DNA of 42,047 nt from contig JANRJB010000315.1 in the NCBI GenBank assembly GCA_033764265.1, forward strand, positions 1 to 42,047, in the 5' to 3' direction. Shown here one piece after another: positions 8,319-17,927 of this stretch. How positions within the stretch are numbered: the first letter of the stretch is position 1; each line of letters begins with the position of its first letter. The position numbers were made by a program, and so were the translations under genes. The notes below the pieces were generated by a model. That model had not been told where the DNA came from, ran no database searches, and saw only the letters and a program-made list of their open reading frames with translations. Origin of the DNA: VGEM01 sp033764265. Its GTDB lineage: Bacteria > Pseudomonadota > Alphaproteobacteria > Rhodospirillales > Rhodospirillaceae.

Positions 8319-8519
8319 ATGCCCAAATCCGACGACAACAGCGCACCGCCGAACGCCGGCTCCAAACCGAAGTCGCCCGAAGCCCAGGACCGTCTGGCTG
8401 CCGCCTTGCGCGCCAACCTGCTGCGGCGCAAAACCCAACAGCGGGGCCGGGCCGCAGACGCTGACGAAACGCCAGCACAGGCCAGGTCTGACAGCGAGGC
8501 TCCGGCAAGAACACCATAG
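8319..8519 (+). CDS. small conserved-type protein upstream of dcd/murA
   Basis: A 66-aa basic, probably mostly disordered protein. ATG 8319 was chosen because AAGGAG lies about ten bases upstream; an in-frame ATG at 8265 lacks such a site. The centre holds an amphipathic basic helix (RLAAALRANLLRRKTQQRGR), flanked by Pro/Ser/Ala-rich ends. From memory, small proteins with this RLA.ALR.NL.RRK pattern occur beside murA in other alphaproteobacteria, which supports it being real, but I know of no assigned function. It lies 103 bases upstream of dcd on the same strand. Confidence 0.6.
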   Translation: MPKSDDNSAPPNAGSKPKSPEAQDRLAAALRANLLRRKTQQRGRAADADETPAQARSDSEAPARTP

Positions 8520-8622
8520 CTTGAGGGGCCGTTGGGCCTCGGCTACAACATCGACCGCGCCCGGCCGCGGACGGTGAACCTGCGACCTGCCGCGACGCCC
8601 CTCTTCTGAAAGGCGACCCGCC

Positions 8623-9177
8623 ATGTCCGTGATGCCCGACAGCTGGATCCGCAAGATGGCGAAGGAACACGGCATGATCGAGCCCTTCACAGAGAATCTG
8701 CAACGCACCGGCGTGGTGTCCTATGGCGTGTCGTCCTATGGCTACGACGCGCGGGTGGCCGACGAGTTCAAGATCTTCACCAACGTCGATTCGGCGGTGG
8801 TCGATCCTAAGGATTTTTCCGACAGCGGCTTCGTCGACCGGCGCGCCGAGGTGTGCGTCATCCCGCCCAATTCCTTCGCGCTCGCGCGCACTGTGGAATA
8901 CTTCCGTATTCCGCGCGACGTGCTGGTGATCTGCCTGGGCAAGTCGACCTATGCAAGGTGCGGGATCATCGTCAACGTCACGCCGCTGGAACCCGAATGG
9001 GAAGGCCATGTGACGCTGGAATTCTCCAACACCACGCCGATGCCGGCGCGCGTGTACGCCAACGAAGGCGCGGCGCAGTTCATCTTCCTGAAAGCCGATG
9101 CGGTGTGCGACGTGTCGTATCGCGACCGCAAGGGCAAGTACCAGGGCCAAAAGGGCGTGACGCTGCCGCGGCTGTGA
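8623..9177 (+). CDS. dcd: dCTP deaminase
   Basis: A 184-aa cytoplasmic enzyme that deaminates dCTP to dUTP, feeding dTMP synthesis. The sequence matches along its whole length: SYGVSSYGYDARVADEF at the N-terminus, the GKSTYARCG segment with the active-site Ser and Arg, the EGHVTLEFSN motif with the catalytic Glu, and the C-terminal KYQGQKGVTLPRL that closes over the triphosphate. Its length is usual for the family. ATG 8623 follows AAAGGCGA. It sits between the small basic protein and murA, all on the plus strand. A 6-bp hairpin follows the stop but has no T-run, so transcription may continue into murA. Confidence 0.95.
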   Translation: MSVMPDSWIRKMAKEHGMIEPFTENLQRTGVVSYGVSSYGYDARVADEFKIFTNVDSAVVDPKDFSDSGFVDRRAEVCVIPPNSFALARTVEYFRIPRDVLVICLGKSTYARCGIIVNVTPLEPEWEGHVTLEFSNTTPMPARVYANEGAAQFIFLKADAVCDVSYRDRKGKYQGQKGVTLPRL

Positions 9178-9249
9178 CCCCGATCGGTCACGCCGCCGCC
9201 GCAATCGTGGTCCATATGCACGCCAACCTGACATAACGGTCAATCACAC

Positions 9250-10551
<1,302 letters not shown>

Positions 10552-10685
10552 TCGCGGCGCGTGCTTGGGGTCGGACGGCCCGGCGGGCCTGTACCCGATG
10601 CGTTCAAACGTGTTAGACACCGCGCTGTCGCCGGGGCCGCCCGCGTGGACGTAGACGCCCCCTAACCCTCTGATATCGCTTTCAT

Positions 10686-11342
10686 ATGAGCCCCCAGCCG
10701 CTGATCATCGCCATGCCAAAGGGGCGCATCCTGAAGGAGGCGCTGCCGATTCTGGCCAAAGCCGGCCTGACCCCTGACCCAGCATTGGCCGACGAAAGCG
10801 CGCGCGCCCTGAAGTTCGCGAGCAACCTGCCGCAGGTGTCGCTGATCCGGGTGCGGTCGTTCGACGTGGCGACGTTCGTGGCCTTCGGCGCGGCGCAAAT
10901 CGGCGTCTGCGGCAACGACGACCTGATGGAGTTCGATTACGCGGATGTTTACGCGCCGCTCGATCTCGGGGTCGGCAAGTGCCGCCTGTCGATCGCCGGC
11001 CGCGCCGATGCGGCGGGGAGTTTCGATCTGGCGCGGCTCAGCCATATCCGGATCGCCACCAAGTATCCCACCATCACCCGCCGCTGGTTCGCCGAACGCG
11101 GCGTGCAGGCCGAATGCATCAAGTTGAACGGCGCGATGGAACTGGCGCCGGCCCTGGGCTTGAGCCCCTACATCGTCGACCTGGTGTCGACCGGCGCGAC
11201 GTTGAAGGCCAACGGCCTGGTGGAGATCGCGACCATTGCCGACATTTCATCGCGCCTGATCGTCAATCGCACCGCCTTGAAGGTCAGGTCCGCCGAGATT
11301 TCGGGCTGGATCGATCGCTTCCGCGCCGCCGCGAGCGGCTGA
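10686..11342 (+). CDS. hisG: ATP phosphoribosyltransferase, short form
   Basis: A 218-aa enzyme for the first step of histidine synthesis, joining ATP and PRPP. Motifs include IAMPKGRILKEALP at the N-terminus, CGNDDLME and the PRPP loop DLVSTGATLKANGL. At 218 residues it is the short type, which lacks the C-terminal regulatory domain and normally works with HisZ, a HisRS-like subunit. No hisZ is in the window, so it must be elsewhere if the rule holds. No clear Shine-Dalgarno precedes ATG 10686. It is followed 15 bases later by hisD, so both are probably one transcript. Confidence 0.95.
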   Translation: MSPQPLIIAMPKGRILKEALPILAKAGLTPDPALADESARALKFASNLPQVSLIRVRSFDVATFVAFGAAQIGVCGNDDLMEFDYADVYAPLDLGVGKCRLSIAGRADAAGSFDLARLSHIRIATKYPTITRRWFAERGVQAECIKLNGAMELAPALGLSPYIVDLVSTGATLKANGLVEIATIADISSRLIVNRTALKVRSAEISGWIDRFRAAASG

Positions 11343-11357
11343 GCGGAGCGTCCGCAC

Positions 11358-12659
11358 ATGGCCCGCATCCTCAACGCCGCCGACCCGGGTTTCGCCGCAG
11401 ACTTCGGCCGCCTGATCGCCGCCAGCCGTGAGGAACGCGCTGACGTGGATGGCGCGGTCGCCGGCATCCTGGCCGACGTGAAAGCGCGCGGCGACGCCGC
11501 CGTTCTGGATTACACCGCGAAGTGGGATCGCGTGGCGCTGACGCCGGCCACGCTGCGCTTCACCGACGCCGAGTTGTCTGCAGCCGAGAAGGCCTGCGAC
11601 GCCGAAACGCTGTCGGCCGTCGTCACCGCGGCCGAGCGCATCGCCGACTACCATCGCCGCCAGTTGCCGCGCGACGAACTCTACACCGATGCCGCCGGCA
11701 TCACGCTGGGCTGGCGGTGGACCGCTGTCAGCTCCGCCGGTTTGTATGTCCCAGGCGGCACCGCCGCGCTGTTTTCATCGGTGCTGATGAACGCCGTGCC
11801 GGCCAAGGTGGCGGGCGTCAAACGCGTGGTGGTCACGCTGCCTACGCCCGACGGCAAGACCAACCCCTTGATGCTGGCCGCCTGCCGCATAGCCGGCGTG
11901 GACGAAGTTTTCTGCGTCGGCGGGGCCCAGGCGATCGCCGCGCTGGCCTACGGAACCGGGTCAATCGCGCCGGTGGACAAGATCGTCGGCCCCGGCAACG
12001 CCTATGTCGCATCGGCCAAGAAGCAGGTGTTCGGCACCGTCGGCATCGACATGGTCGCCGGTCCATCAGAAGTAACGGTGGTGGCCGATGCGGCCAACGA
12101 TCCGGACTGGATCGCCGCGGACCTGCTGGCCCAGGCCGAACACGATGCATCGTCGCAGTCGATCCTGATCACCGACGACATGTTCTTTGCCGGGCGCGTG
12201 GCCGAGGCGGTGACGGCGCAACTTGCAACGCTGCCGCGCGCGGCCATCGCCCGCGACAGTTGGCAGCGCCATGGCGGCATCGTGGTGGTGCGCAATCTGT
12301 CCGACGCCGCGGCGCTGGTGGATCAGATCGCCCCTGAACACCTGGAACTGGCGGTGACCGACCCGCAGCCGCTGATGGCCGCGATCACCCATGCCGGCGC
12401 CATCTTTATCGGCCGGTACACGCCTGAGGCCGCCGGCGATTACATCGCCGGCCCCAGCCACGTCCTGCCCACGTCCGGGACCGCGCGCTTTTCCTCGGGC
12501 CTGGGCGTTTTCGACTTCCTCAAGCGCACGTCGATCATCGACTGCACACCGCAAGGCCTGCGCGCCATCGGCCCGGCCGCGGTGCGCATGGCCGAAGCCG
12601 AGGGCCTGGCCGCGCACGCGCGGTCGGTGTCGATCCGCCTCAACGTCGGGCGCGGCTGA
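11358..12659 (+). CDS. hisD: histidinol dehydrogenase
   Basis: A 433-aa zinc- and NAD-dependent enzyme that oxidises histidinol to histidine in two steps at the end of the pathway. Clear motifs: YVPGGTAALFSSVLMNAVPAKVAG, GGAQAIAALAYGTGS, DKIVGPGNAYVASAKKQVFG, and PEHLELAV with the catalytic Glu-His pair. The late GPSHVLPTSGTARFSSGLGVFDF carries a further ligand His. Length is normal. It follows hisG closely, and its TGA overlaps the ATG of the UPF0262 gene (TGATG at 12657), which indicates translational coupling. The link of hisD to a small UPF0262 gene is common in alphaproteobacteria. Confidence 0.96.
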   Translation: MARILNAADPGFAADFGRLIAASREERADVDGAVAGILADVKARGDAAVLDYTAKWDRVALTPATLRFTDAELSAAEKACDAETLSAVVTAAERIADYHRRQLPRDELYTDAAGITLGWRWTAVSSAGLYVPGGTAALFSSVLMNAVPAKVAGVKRVVVTLPTPDGKTNPLMLAACRIAGVDEVFCVGGAQAIAALAYGTGSIAPVDKIVGPGNAYVASAKKQVFGTVGIDMVAGPSEVTVVADAANDPDWIAADLLAQAEHDASSQSILITDDMFFAGRVAEAVTAQLATLPRAAIARDSWQRHGGIVVVRNLSDAAALVDQIAPEHLELAVTDPQPLMAAITHAGAIFIGRYTPEAAGDYIAGPSHVLPTSGTARFSSGLGVFDFLKRTSIIDCTPQGLRAIGPAAVRMAEAEGLAAHARSVSIRLNVGRG

Positions 12660-13177
12660 TGAGCGCGGGCGGTGCAGATCCGCCGGGCCGCGGGCCTGCC
12701 GGACGGCAGCGCTCGATCGTCAAGTTGAAGCTGGACGAACGTTCGATGCTGCGGCGCAAGCCCGAAATCGAACATGAGCGCGAGGTGGCGATCTTCGACC
12801 TGCTGGAAGAGAACACCTTCGCGTTGACCGGCGACGGCGCCCACGCCGGGCCGTTTCACGTCTATCTCAAACTGGCCGAGGACCGATTGATCATGTCGGT
12901 GCGCGATACCAACGAACAGGAGATCCGCGACATCGCCCTGCCGATCAAGCCGCTGCGCACCGTGATCAAGGACTACTTCATCGTCTGCGAAAGCTACTTC
13001 GACGCCATCAAGACGTCGTCGCCGTCACAGATCGAGGCGATCGATATGGGCCGTCGCGCACTGCACAACGAAGGCGCTGAAACGCTGCGGGAACGGTTGG
13101 CGGCCGACGCCGAGATCGACGGCGCCACAGCGCGCCGGTTCTTCACGCTGCTGTGCGTTCTGCACATGCGCGGGTGA
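12659..13177 (+). CDS. UPF0262 family protein
   Basis: A 172-aa cytoplasmic protein of the uncharacterised UPF0262 family found beside hisD in alphaproteobacteria. The body begins after about 18 variable residues (IVKLKLDERSMLRRKPEIEHER), continues through REVAIFDLLEENTF and ALPIKPLRTVIKDYFIVCESYF, and ends ARRFFTLLCVLHMRG. No catalytic motif or membrane segment is visible. The start overlaps the hisD stop; a later in-frame start is possible because the first residues are Gly/Pro-rich. Its constant neighbourhood is the only clue to function. Confidence 0.88.
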   Translation: MSAGGADPPGRGPAGRQRSIVKLKLDERSMLRRKPEIEHEREVAIFDLLEENTFALTGDGAHAGPFHVYLKLAEDRLIMSVRDTNEQEIRDIALPIKPLRTVIKDYFIVCESYFDAIKTSSPSQIEAIDMGRRALHNEGAETLRERLAADAEIDGATARRFFTLLCVLHMRG

Positions 13178-13183
13178 TGGTCC

Positions 13184-13627
13184 GTGGCCAACGTCCTTCC
13201 CTCCGCTGTTCTGTTCTGCTGCACCATGAACGAGGTGCGTTCGCCGATGGCCGAGGGCATCATGAAACGCTTTCATGGCCGGCGCGTATTCGTGGACTCC
13301 GCCGGCGTGCACCAGGGCAAGCTGGATCCCATGATGGTCGAGGTCATGGCCGAAATCGGCGTGGACATGTCGCGCCACAAGCCCAAGACCCTGGACAACC
13401 TGACCGACGATTCCTTCGACGTGGCCATTGCGCTGTCGCCCCCAGCCAAGGACAAGGCGGCGGAAGCCACGCGTTACATGCATTGCGACCTGCGCCTGTG
13501 GACCACCGACGACCCGACGCTGGTGGAAGGCAATCGCGACGCCCGGCTGGCGGCTTACCGCGAGGTGCGCAACGCGCTGCAGCGGCGCATATTGGAGCTG
13601 TTCCCCCGACCCGAGGACGATTTCTGA
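13184..13627 (+). CDS. low-molecular-weight phosphatase / arsenate reductase-like protein
   Basis: A 147-aa protein with the LMW protein tyrosine phosphatase fold. The P-loop C-x5-R is read as CTMNEVR in VLFCCTMNEVRSPMAEG, directly after the first strand, and a DP-containing loop (TTDDPTLVEG) supplies the general-acid Asp. The nucleophile Cys is preceded by another Cys. Family members dephosphorylate phosphotyrosine or, with extra Cys, reduce arsenate. The fixed position in the hisD-UPF0262 cluster suggests a housekeeping phosphatase role. GTG 13184 is the start, six bases after the UPF0262 stop. Confidence 0.88.
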   Translation: MANVLPSAVLFCCTMNEVRSPMAEGIMKRFHGRRVFVDSAGVHQGKLDPMMVEVMAEIGVDMSRHKPKTLDNLTDDSFDVAIALSPPAKDKAAEATRYMHCDLRLWTTDDPTLVEGNRDARLAAYREVRNALQRRILELFPRPEDDF

Positions 13628-13629
13628 AC

Positions 13630-14214
13630 ATGGCGCTGATTCTCGCCTCGGCCTCGCCGCGCCGGCTGGCCCTGCTTCGGCAAATCGGGTTGGAACCCGA
13701 CGAAGTGGCGCCCGCCGATATCGACGAGCGCCCGCGCCGCGGCGAACTGCCGCGTCAACTGGCTGAACGGCTGGCCGGCGAGAAGGCCCGGCTGATCGCG
13801 CAAGGCCGGGCCAACGCCGTGATCATCGCCGCCGATACGGTCGTCGCATGCGGCCGCCGCGTTCTGCCCAAGGCTGAAACCGAGGCCGAGGCGCGGGCGT
13901 GCCTGGCCCTGTTGTCCGGACGGCGGCACACGGTGTACGGCGGCATCGCCGTGATCGCCGTGCGCGCCGACGGTGTACCGCGAACTTGGATGCGCGTGAT
14001 CGACACGGCGGTCAAATTCAAGCGGCTGTCGCCGACGGAGATCGACGATTACATCGCTTGCGGCGAGTGGCGCGGCAAGGCCGGCGGGTACGCCATTCAG
14101 GGCCGCGCCGCGGCCTTCGTCGCCACCGTCAGCGGATCCTATCCAAATGTCGTCGGCTTGTGCGTGTTCACAGCCGCAAAGCTGATCGCCGCGGCGCGCG
14201 CGGCCCTGGCATGA
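13630..14214 (+). CDS. maf: Maf family nucleoside triphosphate pyrophosphatase
   Basis: A 194-aa cytoplasmic enzyme that hydrolyses non-canonical or methylated NTPs to the monophosphate and pyrophosphate. Visible motifs: LILASASPRRLALLRQIGL at the very start (phosphate-binding loop), IDERPRRGE, IIAADTVVACGRRVLPK with the catalytic Asp, LSGRRHTVYGGIAV, and GKAGGYAIQGRAA near the C-terminus. ATG 13630 lies two bases after the phosphatase stop and has no separate Shine-Dalgarno, so it is probably coupled. Its stop overlaps the next start (ATGA at 14211). In related alphaproteobacterial clusters infA is usually found between the phosphatase and maf; here it is missing. Confidence 0.95.
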   Translation: MALILASASPRRLALLRQIGLEPDEVAPADIDERPRRGELPRQLAERLAGEKARLIAQGRANAVIIAADTVVACGRRVLPKAETEAEARACLALLSGRRHTVYGGIAVIAVRADGVPRTWMRVIDTAVKFKRLSPTEIDDYIACGEWRGKAGGYAIQGRAAAFVATVSGSYPNVVGLCVFTAAKLIAAARAALA

Positions 14215-15311
14215 CGGCGCCGCGACCGGGCCCACCCGATACCATCGTCGTCAGCCGCGATCCCGGCGAAATGCGGTATGCCTTGATGGCCGGCGACGAG
14301 GTGCTCGAAATCGCACACGTTCGCGACGCCGAGGCCCAGCCCGGCGCGGTCTATCGCGGACGCATCGTGGGCACGGTCGGCGATGCTGGCACATATTTCG
14401 TCGATCTGGGAATTGGCCCGCCAGGGCTTCTGCAGACGCGCGCGGCCGCTTTCGATCAGGGCCGGGCAGTCGCCGTCGCCGTGACGGCCGCGGCGCGGGC
14501 CGACAAGGGACCCAAGCTGAAACTGTCGAACGCGAGTAGCGACGCCGGGTCGCCGTCGCTGCTGGCGGCCGCGCCGGACCCGGCCGCGACCTGGTTCAAA
14601 TCCCATGCCGCATCCATCCAGCAAATCATCGCGACCTCCGGTGCGACGCGTGGGTTACGCGAGGCGCTGGACGCGGAAGCGCCGATCGAACCCTGGCGGG
14701 GGCGCGGCCACCCCTTTGCCGAACTGGGCATCGACGCAGAGATCGACACCGCGCTGTCGCCGACCGTCGCGCTGTCCGGAGGCGGATCGCTGGTCATCGA
14801 ATCTACGGCGGCGGCCGTGACCATCGACGTGAACGCCGGCGCTGACTCCGCCGATCGGGCCAACGTTGCAGCCATGGCGGCGACGGCACGTCAATTGAGG
14901 TTGCGCAACATCGCCGGCCACATTCTGATCGACGTGATCCCGACCCGACGCCGCCGCGACCTGACGGGCGAATTGAAGCGCGCGCTGGCGGGCGACCCGA
15001 TGAAACCCGACGTGGCGGGATGGACGCCGCTCGGCATGATCGAGCTGACGCGTCGACGTGTGCGCCCCGCGCTCGCCGAGGTCATGGCGGCCGCGACGCC
15101 CTATGTCGTATTGCGCCGTGCGGTCGAGGACGCTCTGCGCACAGGCCGGCCGCACGTGCGGATCGGGGTCGCGCCGGCTACGGCGGCCCTGCTCACCGGC
15201 CCTTTGGCCGCCGCCGTCGCCGAGGCGGCTTCGATCACCCGCGGACGGATCGAGATTCACCCCGTCATCGACGCCCCGGCGGACCTCATCCGCGTGACGT
15301 CCAGTGCTTGA
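14211..15311 (+). CDS. compact RNase E/G family ribonuclease
   Basis: A 366-aa protein of the Rne/Rng family. An S1-like RNA-binding segment is visible at about 40-75 (GAVYRGRIVGTVGDAGTYFVDLG). The catalytic core follows: VTIDVNAGADSADRANVAAM with the first Mg-binding Asp, then RLRNIAGHILIDVIPT with the second, and GMIELTRRRVRPAL. It lacks the CPxCxG zinc-link and the long C-terminal scaffold of RNase E, and is shorter than RNase G of about 480 residues. It could process rRNA or mRNA 5' ends. The ATG overlaps the maf stop, so the two are translationally coupled. yacG follows 32 bases later. Confidence 0.9.
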   Translation: MTAPRPGPPDTIVVSRDPGEMRYALMAGDEVLEIAHVRDAEAQPGAVYRGRIVGTVGDAGTYFVDLGIGPPGLLQTRAAAFDQGRAVAVAVTAAARADKGPKLKLSNASSDAGSPSLLAAAPDPAATWFKSHAASIQQIIATSGATRGLREALDAEAPIEPWRGRGHPFAELGIDAEIDTALSPTVALSGGGSLVIESTAAAVTIDVNAGADSADRANVAAMAATARQLRLRNIAGHILIDVIPTRRRRDLTGELKRALAGDPMKPDVAGWTPLGMIELTRRRVRPALAEVMAAATPYVVLRRAVEDALRTGRPHVRIGVAPATAALLTGPLAAAVAEAASITRGRIEIHPVIDAPADLIRVTSSA

Positions 15312-15343
15312 TCCCGCGCCGCGCGCGCGTTATGGCGGATGGC

Positions 15344-15598
15344 ATGAGCCAAACGCCGACCGGTCCACCCGAACCACCGGCGCCGCCAGCCAAAGCCGAT
15401 GGCGTGCGCGTCGGCGGCGCGCGCTGCGCGCGTTGTGGCCAGCCGGTTCAACCGCGCCATCGCCCATTCTGTTCGCAACGTTGCGCGGACGCGGATCTGG
15501 GATCGTGGTTTCTGGGAAAGTATCGCGTCGCGACGGACGACCGGCCGGACACGACCGAGGACGCGGAAGACGTGGATACACCGCGCCGGGAGTCTTGA
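15344..15598 (+). CDS. yacG: DNA gyrase inhibitor YacG-type zinc-binding protein
   Basis: An 84-aa protein with a four-Cys zinc site, CARCGQPVQPRHRPFCSQRC, followed by the family mark DADLGSWFLGKYRV. YacG proteins bind one zinc and, in E. coli, bind GyrB and inhibit gyrase. The N-terminal 30 residues are Pro/Ala-rich and the C-terminal tail is acidic (TTEDAEDVD). I chose ATG 15344; ATG 15332 in the same frame is equally possible because neither has a strong ribosome binding site. It closes the hisG-yacG block. No tRNA-Phe follows, although that arrangement is frequent in relatives. Confidence 0.9.
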   Translation: MSQTPTGPPEPPAPPAKADGVRVGGARCARCGQPVQPRHRPFCSQRCADADLGSWFLGKYRVATDDRPDTTEDAEDVDTPRRES

Positions 15599-15740
15599 AC
15601 TGCGGCGCGCCGTCGCGTAAATCCCTCGGCCTAAATTTTCACCATACTGACTGCATCCGAAGCGCGACCTGATCGTTTTCACATGAAACGGTCACCGCGC
15701 TTCGATCCTTGATCAGGTGTCGGCCAGGTCGAATGCCCCG

Positions 15741-16229
15741 ATGATTGAACAGGTCTTTGCTGGTGATTCCGCGATCAGCGAAATCCGCGCCATGCTCTTG
15801 CAGGCCGAAGCAGCACGCGACGACGTTGCCGTCTGGTTCGACGTGGTTGTGGCGGACAACGCCCAGGGCCGGCGGCCGATCTTCGTCACCCGCTACGGCA
15901 AGCGCGTGACGGGCTACATGATCCTGAAGCCCAAGGATCACAAAATCTCCAGTATCTTCGTCGAGGTCGGGCAACGCGGCAAAGGCATCGCCGAGGCGAT
16001 GTACGGCGTCGCGGTCGTCAACCTGTGCACCCCGCAGCCTTATACGGCCTTTGTGCCCGAGATGGTGGGGGAGTTCTCGCGCCTGATCCGCAGCCACAAC
16101 CTGGTGCTCGACGATACCGGGCCGCTGTTCGTATTGAACCCCGGCGACGGCCACGCGGAAACCTGGGCCGAGATTCCGCGGTCGCCGGCCCGCGCAGCGC
16201 TGCCCCTGCGCAGCGCGCTGCGGCGCTGA
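15741..16229 (+). CDS. GNAT-like acetyltransferase domain protein
   Basis: A 162-aa soluble protein. The central stretch, YGKRVTGYMILKPKD followed by ISSIFVEVGQRGKGIAEAMYG, fits GNAT strands 4-5 and the acetyl-CoA pyrophosphate loop (Q/R-x-x-G-x-G/A read as QRGKGIA). The rest is not diagnostic. ATG 15741 was chosen; a GTG at 15717 would add eight residues. The 142 bases before it contain an imperfect palindrome (CGTTTTCACATGAAACG, about 15672-15690) that might be a regulator site. It is convergent with the tannase-family gene five bases downstream. Substrate unknown. Confidence 0.6.
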   Translation: MIEQVFAGDSAISEIRAMLLQAEAARDDVAVWFDVVVADNAQGRRPIFVTRYGKRVTGYMILKPKDHKISSIFVEVGQRGKGIAEAMYGVAVVNLCTPQPYTAFVPEMVGEFSRLIRSHNLVLDDTGPLFVLNPGDGHAETWAEIPRSPARAALPLRSALRR

Positions 16230-16234
16230 CGCGG

Positions 16235-17809
16235 TCAGGGCGAGGACTTCTCCCAGGATTCGGCGCGCGCAACGTCGCCGCGGCCCGTGTAGCGCGCCGA
16301 AACCGGCCACGGAAACACCGGGCGCGACAACACAACCTGATCGTCGGGGATCGGGAACCGATACTCGCGCGGGTACGGCAGGCGCTGTTTGGTCTTGAAC
16401 GCCATCAGCCGTTCAGGAGCCTGGCCCTTTTCCACCCAGGCTTCGATCGCCGCCAGGGTATCGACCGCGTCGGGCCCTTCGCCGCCGCCGCAGTGCCACA
16501 CACCGGGAACGACGAATAGTCGGTAGAACCCATCGAGCGCGGCATGGCCGCCCATGGTCTTGGCGTGGTCGTTGTAGACGTCGATGGCGGTGGCGGGAGT
16601 CAACGAATTGTCGGACCACGCGTGCATGAACAACAGCTTGCCACCGGCATCGCGGAACGTCCTCAGCCGCTCGCCGCCGTCGCCGGCCGAGGGCAGCGTA
16701 TCGACCGCGGCGAGCGCGATCGGGTGCGCGGTGAAATCGAATGCCGCCAGGTCGGCCGCCGCGCCCGGAAACCGGCGCAGGTAATTGCGCGCGACGCCGG
16801 CGTAACCCGGAGGCCCGCCGTTCACCCCCAAAAGGCCGGCCTTCCATCCCATTTCGCCGCCGCGCGCGAATCCGCGGCTGACCGCGCGCCGGCCCTGCGC
16901 GGCGACGCCATCGTAGATCGCCGCGGCGGCGTTGGCCTGGGCCGGTGTCAGGCATTCGTTCTCGGGCCCGCCGGGGCCGCAGACAATGGCGCGCGGATCG
17001 AACGTGCAGTCGTCGGGGTTGGCGAGCAGCCCATCCTGGGCGCCGTCGTCGCCGTCGCACGCGGCCATGACGCCAGCATGCAGCACGTCGAGCGCCCCGG
17101 CATCCAGGATCGGCGAGCCGTCGGCGCGCATGTTGGACTTGAGTGTCCAGGCGATATTCGGCACCGCGCCCGGCCCCGCCGCCGGCGCACCGGCGATGAT
17201 GCCGTCGTAGTCGTCGGGGTGCATCAACATGGCCGTCAGGCCCTGACGCCCGCCGGTGGAGCACCCGCGAAAGTACGAGTGCGTCGGGGCGCGGCCGTAA
17301 TAGCTGCCCGCGGCCGACTTCAGCAGCACGGTGGCCAGGTGCGTGGCGCGATGCACGAAGTCGTCCAGCAGTGCCGGATCGTCGGCGAAGCTCATGTCGG
17401 CGGCGGAATGGCCCATGTCGGTGTGAGCGACGGCGTAGCCGCGGATCAAGGCGTCATCGGTGCGTTCCATCTGGATCGATCCGCACAGTCCGCCGCAGCC
17501 GACCGTCAGCACCCGACCGCTCCAGCCGCCGACCGGCAAGCGAATCTCCACCTGATTCTGCGGCGCGATGGTGGCGGTCAGCCGGCAATGGGCGGGCAAG
17601 TCCGGCGCACGCCCATCGGCGCCGGCCGCGATTACGGACGCCGTGGTCACAGTGACGGGCGCGCCCACGTCGACGGCGAAATCTTTCAGCTTGAGCCCGA
17701 CGCAGGCCGCGTCGTCGATCGCCAGCCACGGACTGCCGGTCGGGTCGACCGCGCCGGCGGGCGAGGCTGCCATCAAGGTCGCGATCAATGCCAGTGTCGT
17801 CGGTGCCAT
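16235..17809 (-). CDS. tannase/feruloyl esterase family hydrolase, exported
   Basis: A 524-aa protein with a signal peptide (MAPTTLALIATLMAASPAGA). The tannase family is shown by the nucleophile elbow YFRGCSTGGRQGL (Ser in GCSTGG), the Asp region in FMHAWSDNSLTP, and the His in FVVPGVWHCGGGEGPD. The paired Cys beside the Ser and His (RGCSTG and WHCGGG) match the disulfide that joins them in this family. It should cleave esters of aromatic acids (gallate, ferulate or similar) in the periplasm or outside. GGAGG precedes ATG 17809. It is divergent from the 17928 operon, with 118 bases between. Confidence 0.88.
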   Translation of the reverse strand: MAPTTLALIATLMAASPAGAVDPTGSPWLAIDDAACVGLKLKDFAVDVGAPVTVTTASVIAAGADGRAPDLPAHCRLTATIAPQNQVEIRLPVGGWSGRVLTVGCGGLCGSIQMERTDDALIRGYAVAHTDMGHSAADMSFADDPALLDDFVHRATHLATVLLKSAAGSYYGRAPTHSYFRGCSTGGRQGLTAMLMHPDDYDGIIAGAPAAGPGAVPNIAWTLKSNMRADGSPILDAGALDVLHAGVMAACDGDDGAQDGLLANPDDCTFDPRAIVCGPGGPENECLTPAQANAAAAIYDGVAAQGRRAVSRGFARGGEMGWKAGLLGVNGGPPGYAGVARNYLRRFPGAAADLAAFDFTAHPIALAAVDTLPSAGDGGERLRTFRDAGGKLLFMHAWSDNSLTPATAIDVYNDHAKTMGGHAALDGFYRLFVVPGVWHCGGGEGPDAVDTLAAIEAWVEKGQAPERLMAFKTKQRLPYPREYRFPIPDDQVVLSRPVFPWPVSARYTGRGDVARAESWEKSSP

Positions 17810-17927
17810 GACTGCCTCCGTCGATAATGCAGTTTAGCAGGATCGACGGAAGCATCGTCCCGAGAATCCGCTTCGCACCCGGTCCACGGCGCACTAGTCT
17901 TGACCGCATTCGGGGAGACACCATCAC

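Noticed and set aside
9178..9200. Hairpin GTGACC/GGTCAC after dcd as a terminator
   Set aside because: Only six base pairs and no T-run; it is more likely incidental, and dcd-murA read-through is possible.
15599..15740. tRNA-Phe gene expected after yacG
   Set aside because: Common in relatives, but no T-loop (GGTTCGA-type) or cloverleaf could be found in this gap.
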